From: Triops longicaudatus
Lineage: Eukaryota > Arthropoda > Branchiopoda > Notostraca > Triopsidae
Direction of reading: 5' to 3'
Length of the DNA stretch: 64,000 nt
Assembly: GCA_022885665.1 (NCBI GenBank)
Contig: JAGQDJ010000139.1
Location: forward strand, 1 to 64,000
In this document: positions 1 to 10,769 of the stretch, piece by piece
Layout of the letters: each line of letters starts with the position of its first letter
Position numbering within the stretch: position 1 is the first letter of the stretch
Translations under genes and position numbers: made by a program
The notes under the pieces: generated by a model
The model's input: the letters and a program-made list of their open reading frames with translations, nothing else
Database searches by the model: none
Told to the model about the DNA's origin: nothing

Positions 1-674
1 AATAATTTCTTGACATGTTATGTTGAAATTTCAATACGGCAACAGATGAGGAAGTGAAAGTCAATTCCTTTACCCTGGCGGACCACTACCCCTTGAATTT
101 GTCGAAGGAGGTGTTGGCCAGCGAAATGAGCCAGCTCGTTCACTACATGAGAACCAAGGAGCGCTGTGTGAACACCCATGCTTTACTTGCGCTCATGCAT
201 AGTGAACACCTGGAGACTACGTTTCCCAATGCCAACACCGCTCTCCGCATCTATTTGTCCCTCCTGGTGACGAATTGTTCGGGAGAACGTTCCTTTAGCA
301 AAATGGCCTTTATCAAAAACAAGCTCCGAACTACGATGGCTCATGAACGCTTGGGTGGTCTAACACTTCTCAGCATTGAAAGCGAACTGCTTCACCAGCT
401 TGATTTTGGCGAAACTATTCGTGTTTTTGCTGCTGTAAAATCACGCAAATGCCCTGTCTGATCAATAATTACTTTAGTTTTAGTAATACTGGCATTACTG
501 CATTTCTGTACCACGTAATATAGCCAGTTGCTCATCACACAATTACAGTATGTACATTCATAATAAAAGAGCATGTCGCGATGCCGGATTTCATTTTTTT
601 GACACTCGTAAAGGCTTAAAGGGCCCCCCGCCAAAATTTTGCCCCAGGCCCCCCGACCACTTAATCCGGCCCTG
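1..674 (+). mobile_element. 3' part of a hAT-superfamily DNA transposon
   Basis: An open frame from about position 27 to the stop at 459-461 encodes the C-terminal dimerisation domain of a hAT transposase. Recognisable features are the CSGERSFS motif (positions 267-300), a following Lys/Arg-rich stretch and LTLLSIESE near the end, as in ZMYM1-like hAT proteins. There is no ATG at the head of the frame, and an in-frame stop lies at 24-26, so the N-terminal part is broken, spliced, or outside the window. After the stop, a G/C-rich segment at 620-674 ends in ttaatccggccctg, the inverse of CAGGGCCGGATTAA, which I recognise as a hAT terminal inverted repeat. The element therefore ends at 674. The adjacent 8 bases (675-682) would be the right target-site copy; the left copy is outside the window. 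Confidence 0.8.
27..461 (+). pseudogene. hAT transposase C-terminal fragment
   Basis: About 145 codons remain, covering the hAT C-terminal dimerisation region (Dimer_Tnp_hAT family). The conserved Cys-Ser-Gly-Glu-Arg-Ser-Phe core and the LRTTM...ERL segment are intact, so the element may be fairly young. The catalytic Asp/Asp/Glu core and the BED zinc finger of a complete hAT transposase would lie to the left. An in-frame TGA at 24-26 closes the frame, so either an intron or decay separates this part from the rest. It is unrelated in function to the downstream RPB2 gene. Confidence 0.75.
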
Positions 675-1372
675 GAATCGGCAGTACGTTGTTGAACCGT
701 ACGGTGGATTTTCCAGCGCTGCTTATGTCCGTATAACTTGGACGATCGTGTCCGGTCTAAATTGGAATGTTAAGGCATGCACACAGTTAGAATAGGCGCA
801 TAACATGGCACATTTCGAAGGATTGTTTCCTAAAAACAGCCAAAGCTTACAGCAAATTACTCTGACTGTTTCGTATTTTTTATTTACTGTTTACAAGTTA
901 TGTATGTTTATAAGTTATGTATGTTTTATTTAGTGTTTATAATCAAGGTTTTTCTCAGAAGTTTTCCTAATAAATTTACGAAGTCAAAGTTTGTCACCTT
1001 TTTAACTAATGAAAATTCGAAAGTCAGTCTACATCGCACAAAATAAAGGTTCATTCTCTCATTTCATAACTAGAAGCAAATTGCATTTCGACTAATATTT
1101 TTTAATTAAATTATCTAGAGAATACACCACGAAAATCGCCATCCCGGTATGATTTTTCTTTATGAGTTAACAACGAATTGAATATGCCACATTTCTTTGT
1201 CGTTGTTCTGCCACCTAGCGATGTCATTAACGAGTAACTATACACTAGCGGCATCTGAGCAGTTTATATTTCACTGCGTCCCTAGCGTTCTTGACTTTGT
1301 TGTGCTCCGTTTGCAACCGACGCACGACGGTTTCACAATCCGCTTGAGTGTTTTTACAATAAAATTTCTAAG
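675..1372. other. Intergenic region and RPB2 5' flank
   Basis: About 700 bases between the transposon end and the RPB2 start codon. It is A/T-rich after 830. I see no supported gene. The short open frame at 1197-1436 has no recognisable content and overlaps RPB2 exon 1 in another frame. The RPB2 promoter must lie here, but no clear TATA box stands out. Confidence 0.6.
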
Positions 1373-4300
1373 ATGTACGAAGCTGATGAAGGTAAAATTA
1401 TTTTTTTACCATTCCGTAACCAATTATATAACATGACTTGTTACAACTATTTCTTTTCTTAGTCGACACCATGGAAGAGGAGGATTCCGAGGACATTTCT
1501 TCCGAACTGTGGCAAGAAGCCTGTTGGATTGTTATTAATGCTTATTTCGATGAAAAGGGTCTTGTCAGACAGCAATTGGATTCTTTTGATGAATTTATTC
1601 AAATGTCTGTTCAACGCATCGTTGAAGATTCACCTCAAATTGATTTGCAAGCTGAAGCTCAACACACTTCTGGCGAACTTGAAACACCTGTAAGCAAAGC
1701 TTTGTGAACAAGTCTCGCTAGACGCAATATTAACTCCAGATTTTCTTGTTTACATAGCCACGATACTTGCTTAAATTTGAGCAAATTTACCTCTCCAAAC
1801 CAACGCATTGGGAAAAAGATGGTGCTCCGACAGCCATGATGCCTAATGAAGCTCGGTTGCGTAACTTAACCTATTCTGCCCCTCTTTACGTGGATATCAC
1901 AAAGACAGTCATACGAGAAGGTGAAGATCCCGTTGAAACGCAGCATCAAAAGACTTTCATCGGCAAAATCCCTATTATGTTGCGTTCCACATATTGCTTG
2001 CTTAACGGGCTCAACGACCGTGACTTGGCTGAGCTAAATGAATGCCCCTTGGATCCTGGCGGTTATTTTGTCATTAACGGCTCCGAAAAAGTAATTCGTA
2101 AGTGTGATAGGTCTTGCCAACTCAATTATTGTTTTTCTTGAAGGTATTGATCGCTCAAGAGAAGATGGCAACGAATACCGTGTACGTCTTCTCAATGAAG
2201 GACGGCAAATTTGCGTATAAAGCAGAAATCCGATCCTGTTTAGAGCACTCTTCACGCCCCACATCTACACTCTTCGTGAACATGATGGCTCGAGGAGGAC
2301 AAGTATGTCCAAACCTTCAGCAGAGATAAATTGTTTCTAATATTTGTTCGCATTTCCTTAGAGTGTGAAAAAATCCGCTATTGGCCAGCGAATTATTGCC
2401 ATCTTACCGTATATCAAACAAGAAATCCCTATTATGATCGTTTTCCGAGCTTTGGGCTTCGTAGCTGATCGCGATATCTTGGAACACATTATCTACGATT
2501 TCGATGATCCAGAAATGATGGAAATGGTAGAAATTTTCTTATTATCCTAACCCTTTGCTTCAGTTATTATTGCTTTTTTTATTGCCTGAAATTTTTTTTC
2601 CTTATAATTTATTTTTCCTTCCCATAAACATGTTTAGGGGCCTTTTACGTAGTTATTGGCTTTTGTTGCAGTTATTCTTAAACCTGTGCGTTTTATTGGC
2701 TGTTAGCCTTGGTTTTATGTCTCGTTTTCGCATTTATCGCTTAGGTGAAACCGTCATTGGACGAAGCTTTTGTAATTCAAGAACAAAACGTTGCGTTAAA
2801 CTTTATTGGCGCTCGTGGTGCAAGACCCGGTGTTACTAAAGAAAAACGTATTAAATACGCTAGAGAAATCTTGCAAAAAGAAATGTTGCCTCACGTGGGT
2901 GTTTCAGACTTCTGCGAAACAAAAAAGGCCTACTTTTTGGGGTAAGGCAGAAGCAAAAAAAAAAAAATAATAAAAAAAAGGCTTTAAGGTTTCTGTTACG
3001 TGTAAAATGTTCTTTTTGTTTAGTTATATGGTTCATCGACTTCTGTTAGCGTCTTTGGGACGCCGAGAACTGGACGATCGTGATCATTACGGTAACAAAC
3101 GATTGGATTTGGCTGGTCCTCTCATGGCCTTCTTGTTCCGAGGGTAATATTTATTTTACTTTAGTGAGTGTAAAAAGCTTAGAATAGATTTTGTTATCAT
3201 TTTGCATATCAAGTAATCGACACGTTCATAATTCAAAGCTAATCGAGAGTGAAATTCTGCGTGAAGAAATAGCAAATAAAAATTTAAACTAGTGCTGGAA
3301 AGGGAAAAGCTATTTTTTTCTCATAATTTGTTGTCCGAAATTTTGGTTCAACGTTTCGCTTTTTGTTCATTCACTTTGGTGCTACTTATTTGTTTTTCCA
3401 TGTCATAATTACTGTATTTTCGTTTTCGTCATGATTTGATATCTTGCTCGTTAGGTTATTCAAGAACCTCTTGAAGGAGGTGCGAATGTACGCACAGAAG
3501 TTCATTGACAAAGGCAAAGACTTCAACATGGAATTGGCTATCAAAACGCGAATTATAACAGACGGTTTGAAGTATTCCTTAGCTACAGGAAACTGGGGTG
3601 ACCAGAAGAAAGCTCATCAAGCTCGTGCTGGTGTATCTCAGGTGCAGTATTCACTAACATTTCCTTTCAAGGCGTTTTGTTATAATTTATTCGAAAATGC
3701 TAGGTGTTAAATCGACTGACGTTCGCTTCTACATTATCCCATTTGCGACGCTTGAACTCGCCCATTGGTCGGGATGGTAAATTGGCCAAACCACGTCAGT
3801 TACACAATACTTTATGGGGCATGGTGTGCCCTGCTGAGACACCCGAAGGACAGGCCGTAGGTTTGGTAAAAAACTTGGCGCTTATGGCGTACATTTCTGT
3901 AGGATCCCAGCCTTCGCCTATTTTGGAATTTTTGGAAGAATGGTCTATGGAAAATTTAGAAGAAATCGCCCCTTCAGCTATTGCAGAGTAAAATTCTCAT
4001 AATTTATATGCTTTCCTTATAATGCAAATGATGCGTGTTGTTAGTTCAACTAAGATTTTCGTAAACGGTTGCTGGGTTGGTATTCACCGAGATCCTGAAC
4101 AGTTGATGGCAACTTTAAGAAAACTTCGTAGGCAGATGGACATCATCGTGTCTGAAGTACGCAGTCTAATAATTTAACTATTCTCTCTGTCCCCTTCATC
4201 TTGTCTTTGCGAAACTTTTGTTGATATTCTTGTAATTAACTTTTTGTAATTACTAATTGCATTTTAGGTGTCGATGATTCGAGATATCCAAGATAGGGAA

Positions 4301-6930
4301 ATCCGAATTTACACTGACGCCGGACGTATTTGTCGTCCTTTGTTGATCGTCGAAAACACGAAACTTCTCTTAAAGAAGAAGCACATTGACATGCTCAAAG
4401 AGCGAGAGTATAATAATTTCACGTAAGTTGCTGATTTTCCTGTGGCATCATATAGTCCAGATAACTATATCGGACTTACGTAGTGGAATTATTTAAAACT
4501 GTAAAACTAATTGAATATCGCCTTAGGTGGCAAGATTTGGTAGCATCAGGTGTGGTGGAATATATCGATACTTTAGAAGAAGAGACAGCTATGATTGCTA
4601 TGTCACCGGACGACTTGCGTCAAGGAAAGGATGCATATTGTGCCACTTACACACATTGTGAAATTCATCCTGCCATGATTTTGGGCGTTTGCGCATCTAT
4701 TATTCCCTTCCCTGATCACAACCAATCGCCTCGTAACACATATCAAGTACGTCGTCGTAGATTTACCTTAACTAGTGTTACCTACTAGCGAAATTTCTTT
4801 GATTTTTTTCACTCCGGTAAACGAAGTATAGATTGTGAAATTGCATTCACGTATTAGTTTATTGTATTTTTTACTTTGCGTAATTTTGTTTTAATCTAGT
4901 TTGTGAAGATGATTTTGAAATTCAACGTTTCTTCTCCTTTGTAGAGTGCTATGGGTAAACAAGCCATGGGTGTTTATATTACCAACTTCCACGTGCGGAT
5001 GGACACCTTGGCACACGTGTTGTGTTACCCCCAAAAGCCTCTCGTTACGACGCGCTCCATGGAATACCTGCGTTTCCGAGAATTGCCTGCTGGCATTAAC
5101 TCCATTGTCGCCATTTTGTGCTACACTGGTTATAACCAAGAAGATTCAGTTATTATGAATGCTTCCGCTGTTGAGCGAGGATTCTTCAGGTAGTAACACT
5201 GTTTTGTTTCTTTAGTATTTCGCTTCATTCAAGGAAAAGTTCGTTCCACTAAAGTTTATTGACATTAATTGCGTTTTAGATCTGTCTTCTTCCGATCGTA
5301 TAAGGACTCAGAAAGCAAACGCATGGGCGATCAGGAAGAATGTTTCGAAAAGCCATCGAGAGACACTTGCCAGGGGATGCGGAATGCTATTTATGACAAA
5401 CTGGACGACGACGGGATTATCGCGCCCGGTTTGCGTGTCTCTGGTGATGACGTCATCATTGGCAAGACGATTACTTTGCCTGAGAACGACGACGAAGTAA
5501 AACATTGGATTCAGAATAACTTTCTTTCGGTTCACAGCCGAATTTATTGTTTAAATAGTTGGAAAGCAGCACGAAGCGTTTCACGAAACGAGATGCTTCT
5601 ACCTTCTTGCGGAATTCCGAAACGGGTATCGTGGATCAGGTCATGTTGACTTTGAACTCCGAAGGCTACAAATTTGCCAAAATTCGAGTGCGCTCGGTAC
5701 GTATTCCGCAGATCGGAGACAAATTCGCTTCCCGTCACGGACAAAAGGGTACTTGTGGTGTCCAGTACAGGCAAGAAGTAAGTTACCAGACTTTGGAAGC
5801 ATTTATGAGTCGATTACGTAACGTAATTTGTGTTTCCTCTAGGACATGCCGTTCACGTGCGAAGGTCTCACGCCAGATATTATCATCAACCCTCACGCCA
5901 TCCCTTCTCGTATGACAATCGGTCACTTGATTGAATGTCTCCAGGGCAAGGTAAGCAAAATTCTTAAATCGTCAAAGCCATTCAAGTTCCAGAATTTAGT
6001 CTTTTCAGTATTCTGCTTCATTGAAACGGTGCTAATGAAATGCGACCTAATGAAAACTACCGTCGATATTTATTGATTTATGATTTATTTATATTAAGGT
6101 CTGTTTTGTAGCATATTTTATTGAAATTTGTTTTTTCATTTGTTGAGTAATCAAAGCCCTGTTAATATTTGTGACGGTGAATATTTATTCTTCATTTTTT
6201 TTTTCTCGTAGGTTTCTGCCAATAAGGGAGAAATTGGTGATGCAACACCGTTTAACGACGCCGTGAACGTACAAAAGATTTCAAATTTGCTTCAAGAATA
6301 CGGTTACCATTTGAGAGGCAATGAAGTTATTTTCAATGGTCACACGGGTCGTAAACTCAATGCTCAAGTGTTCTTTGGACCTACGTACTATCAGCGTCTC
6401 AAACACATGGTAGACGACAAAATCCATTCCCGTGCTCGTGGTCCGGTCCAAATTTTGGTACGACAGCCTATGGAAGGTCGTGCACGGTAAGTTTCTTCGT
6501 TACAGGAACCAAGATTAGCCATAAATATAAAATAATTGTATGTAAATAGCTAATAATTCGTGTTAAAATTCTTCAGTGACGGTGGTCTCCGTTTCGGTGA
6601 GATGGAACGTGATTGTCAAATTGCCCACGGTGCTGCGCAGTTCTTGCGTGAAAGATTGTTCGAAGTCTCCGATCCTTATCGTGCCCATGTATGCAACCTG
6701 TGCGGTTTAATTTGTATTGCCAATCTGCGAAATCATACTTTCGAGTGCAAAGGTTGCAAAAATAAAACTCAGGTAAAACCGACTTACACCTAATATTCGC
6801 TTGGTAGAAAAATCCCTCTAATTTCGTATCATTGCGTTAGATTTCCCAAGTGAAGCTACCCTACGCAGCCAAGTTGCTCTTCCAGGAGTTGATGAGCATG
6901 AGTATCGCCCCAAGGCTTATGGTCCTTTAA
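1373..6930 (+). CDS. Rpb2: DNA-directed RNA polymerase II subunit RPB2
   Basis: Second-largest subunit of Pol II, forming one side of the catalytic cleft in the nucleus. Nineteen exons: 1373-1391, 1463-1689, 1758-2090, 2144-2302, 2362-2526, 2745-2941, 3024-3143, 3455-3641, 3704-3987, 4045-4156, 4268-4422, 4527-4746, 4945-5189, 5280-5496, 5559-5777, 5843-5950, 6212-6486, 6577-6772, 6841-6930. All joins are phase-consistent with GT-AG introns (52-311 bp) and give 1175 residues, the family's normal length. The short exon 1 (M-Y-E-A-D-E) precedes the conserved DISSELWQEACW segment. GDKFASRHGQKG of the hybrid-binding region is intact, as is the C-terminal zinc site with Cys1120, Cys1123, Cys1138 and Cys1141. 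The protein ends SMSIAPRLMVL. By memory it is nearly identical to the fly protein, so function is not in doubt. Confidence 0.98.
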
Positions 6931-7936
6931 GCACTTATTTTTTTCTGTGGAAGGACATCTTTGCAAATACACTTGATAAGACTTTTGTTGATCATCTTGT
7001 TGTGCGGTATGTTTTTTTCTTCGCCGGAAGTCCCAGTGACGTCATATGAACGAGCCCTTTGGAATCCGGGCCGTTACAGTTTGTTGATACGCTGACATGT
7101 TGCTATTGCAATTTGTGGCAAGCTAATTAGTGGGTGGGGATGCTAAAGAATGTGGAGTGAAGAGATTCCGTCCGGGAATTCTGTAGGAGCGAAAAGGTCT
7201 GTAGATCACGGTCAGAAAACTCCGAATGAGGCGCGTGCGTGCCAGTCCTTGGAGATGTACACGTTGTTGACGTGAGCCTAAGCACATAGAAACACATGGT
7301 TCTAGTTCTACTGTCTTGAAAGAGACCACCCTATTTTTGTCTAAATTCAACTAGGTTGAGTTAGGGAAGGGCTTCGCGCGTAATCAGGTCAACTTGAGAC
7401 AAAGTTTTGTGACTTATTTTGTAGGGAGCAAGGCGATTCTGAGTCATTGAAAGGAAGCTTGCAGTAACTTGCAAAATAAAAAGAAAAGAAATGCATAAAA
7501 TAAAGCCGCAGTTTTTCTTTCATTTTACGATCAATCCGGTTGAGAAGCGACAGATGCGTTGACAATTAAGGATCATAAGTTAACGTTGTGCATAGGGGGA
7601 TTCTAAGGCGGACTAGAGTGCCTGAAAAAAAAATCGCCCCCGCATAGTTTCAGTGGAGGGACGCGACGTAGGAGTTTATGTATAGTTGCGCGGCTTTAGA
7701 CGTGACGAAGACGGACGTGAAACAGCCACACAGCTACGGAAATTCTTTAAACTGTAAGCTTTTGGCGAAGGCGGACTTGGAAGGATCATGACCGGGCATT
7801 AGAGTGCGACTTCGATGAGGAACCTGATCAGTATTCTCGCACCTCTGCTTAGCCAGAGACAGTGTAACAGTCGTGAAAAGCATTTATAGTGGTATAACTG
7901 TAACAAACATTTATAGTTGAAGTAATTCGAACGACA
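6931..7936. other. RPB2 3' region and 5' flank of the lysyl oxidase gene
   Basis: One kilobase without a supported coding region. It holds the candidate RPB2 poly(A) signals and, in its second half, presumably the promoter and 5' UTR of the next gene. I see no RNA gene or element. Confidence 0.55.
7475..7504 (+). terminator. Candidate poly(A) signals of RPB2
   Basis: Two AATAAA hexamers at 7475-7480 and 7499-7504, about 550-570 bases after the RPB2 stop and before the next gene on the same strand. They are the first canonical signals I found downstream. The long 3' UTR this implies is unproven. Confidence 0.4.
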
Positions 7937-10769
7937 ATGTTGGTGCTCAAATGTGTCCTGGTCATCTGCCTTATTGCTGTGACTCAGGCAGCAGCGCCTG
8001 GTTTAAGAAGAGCGAGGAGACAGCATCGACAAGACAAAGCTAGGCTTATTCGCAATTTTTTGAAAAAACATGGAAGATTAGAGGGTATGGTTCGCCTAGT
8101 TGACGGCCCGCAACCCCATGAAGGTAACGGTGAAATTTGTGATTTTAACGAACTTCTCATTTTATGGCGTTTCTATAGATTTGTTTGATGTTTCTAGTCA
8201 CTAAAAGCAATCAGTTAAAAAACTCGAAACAACTTCTTCCACTTTCATAACTATTATGAATTTTCAGGCAGGAAAATTTGCAAGAAAACTGAAATATTTC
8301 TACGGCATAGTGTTTTCAAAACTTACGTAACCGAAGTGGTCTAGATAGATAGATTTTGCAGCGTACCTTGAACGTAACAAATCACGCTACATTCCCGGCT
8401 TGATTTATTGGTCATGTAATTCCTATACTGACAAGACCAATAAATCTCTCAGTGGAAGCGAACACATGAACTCTTGAACTTGTCTGTCAAAATTTTATTC
8501 TTATTCTTCATAACGACGAAAATTTTGGAACTGGGTGTTATCGTTATTGCAGAAACTGAATCCCAAGACGTTTCTTTTAGTCCGTAGCCTACATGATGAC
8601 ATTGCCTCTTCTGGAAATTGTTGGGTCACAATGTATCCACTTCAGGAAATATTTGTGCATGAGCTTTCGAAATCAACGAAAAAGTGCTAAAATAAACAGT
8701 CTTGTTACGTGTCATATGAAGCTTTTGGAACGCGGTGAGATCACTTCCTTTGAGCAGTTTTACCTTTCGCATGTTCTGACTTGATTAGCCGCATTTTCCT
8801 GTTAAAATGCTAAGTTAGGTTACAAGACAATGTGCAATTCGAGTTCTTCATATTTAAAAACCTTTTTTACTTCTAGGAAATGTTGAAATTTTCCATTTGG
8901 GAAAATGGGGCTCAGTTTGTGATGACGAATGGGATCTCCGGGATGCTGAGGTTTTGTGCCGAGAACTGGGATACCCTGGTGTAGTGAAGGAGACTCACAA
9001 TTCGCAGTACGGCCTTGCAAAACGTAACGGAAATATCCTTAAATCGCTTATGCAGTTCACTCTAAAATTAAAAAGAATTAAACATGGGTGGAGTTTTTAA
9101 TGACAACTCCGTTGTAGGAGCTTATTGGATGGATAACGTCTACTGCGATGGCAGCGAAGCAAACCTGACCGATTGCAGGTTTGACGGCTGGGGCATCAAC
9201 GACTGCGGGGAGTCCGAGGCAGCTGGCGTGGTTTGCAAAACGGGTCCAGTAGCTATAAACCAAGTGCCGACGACAACGACGCCGGCCCCTACACCAGCTG
9301 AAGTCGAGACTTCTACAGTGAAGAAGTTGCAGAAAGACATGCCTCGTCAACGAATTAAAGTAGGTCGACTTGGCGAAAATGAATGACCCAAGTCTTGACT
9401 AATGATCTCTTTTCACTTTCCTTCCTCGTTTTCCTAGGATGTTTTGTCCAACAAAGCTCGAATTAGGCTCAGGGGAGGTAGAACCAAGGAAGAAGGCCGT
9501 GTGGAAATTAAAGTTGGCGAAAACGGTAATTCAAAAAACCTTTATATTTTGAAATCAAACTTAAGGAAAAATAATAAAAATAAATATAACTCGCACTGAT
9601 CATTGATTTCACAATGATATAGAATGGGGCTTGATATGCGGTGATGGATGGAGTTTATTCGAAGCTCAGGTCGTTTGTAAAGAACTGGGATACGGTTTTG
9701 GTCAAAACGCAATACAAACAGATTTCTTCGGCGGGAATCGGAGCGCCATTGTTCTAAGTGGAGTCAAATGTCACGGCTCAGAAAAACACCTAATGGACTG
9801 CCTGCATGACGTTTATGGCCAAGTGAAGTGTCCCGGGGAAAAAGAAAACATAGCGTCAGTCGTCTGTGCTTCTGGTAAATGGAAATTATTAGTTGTTACT
9901 AAGCGAGTCTATAATTGAAACACTTGAATGTTATGGTGGTTACAGAAATGGCAGATTTGGTCCCAGACCATTTCGAAATTATGCGCTCAGCCCACTTGGA
10001 AGATCGTCAGTTGTTTTTCTTACAATGTGCCATGGAGGAAAATTGCTTAGCGAGCACAGCATATCAATTACAGAAGGAAGACCCAAGTGGCTGGCATTTA
10101 GAAACGCGTCGTTTGTTACGTTTTACTGCCCGTATTGCTAATGTCGGTACCGCAGATTTCAGACCGTTCGTGCCTAAGCACATGTGGCAGTGGCATGCCT
10201 GTCATATGTAAGTATCCCTAAGTTAAAATAAAGTAACACAAATAGTACATGTATTCGAGATTGTTCCAAGAGTAAGTTTATGACCTCGTAGGAATGCTCG
10301 GAATTAATGTAAATATTTTTTCTGTTTCCGCTTCTAAGGCATTACCACAGTATGGAAGTTTTTGCACATTTCGACATATTGGATTCCAAGGGTTTGAAGG
10401 TGGCAGAAGGCCACAAAGCTTCGTTTTGCTTAGAAGATAACCAGTGCACAAATGGAGCAGAGCCAGTTTACAAATGCGCCAATTACGGGGACCAAGGCAT
10501 TTCCGTAAACTGTACTGATACTTACGCGTATAATATCGATTGCCAGTGGGTCGACATTACAGACATAGATCCGGGAATTTATACATTCAAGGTACATTAT
10601 TACAAAATTTTAAAATCCAGTCTCTATGTATTACTCTTTTAACTAGCTCGTCATTAATCCGGAGTTCAAGGTAGCTGAGCAAAGCTACGATAACAACGCA
10701 GCCGTTTGCCAACTCTATTACACACCGAGTTACGCTAGAATTGTAAATTGCACATTGCAACGCCCCTGA
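7937..10769 (+). CDS. Secreted lysyl oxidase-like protein with two SRCR domains
   Basis: Copper amine oxidase that oxidises lysines of extracellular matrix proteins. Exons: 7937-8123, 8877-9023, 9076-9359 (or from 9094), 9438-9525, 9623-9874, 9946-10207, 10339-10591, 10647-10769, giving 531 (or 525) residues. Order: signal peptide (1-20), basic stretch RRARRQHR (24-31), SRCR 1 (about 51-160), Thr/Pro/Ala linker, SRCR 2 (about 220-320), then the LOX catalytic domain. Copper ligands are His406, His408 and His410 in WHACHMHYH. The cofactor-forming residues, Lys433 (GHKASF) and Tyr469 (DTYAYNIDCQW), are present, so the enzyme should be active. Numbering assumes the longer exon 3. The architecture resembles insect Loxl genes. 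The only weak join is exon 2/exon 3: acceptors at 9075 and 9093 both keep the frame. Confidence 0.93.
8402..8446. repeat. Perfect 12-bp inverted repeat (hairpin) in intron 1
   Basis: gatttattggtc at 8402-8413 is repeated in exact reverse complement at 8435-8446, with a 21-base loop. It lies in the first intron of the lysyl oxidase-like gene. The stem does not clearly extend further, so it is shorter than a normal microRNA precursor. Function unknown. Confidence 0.6.
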
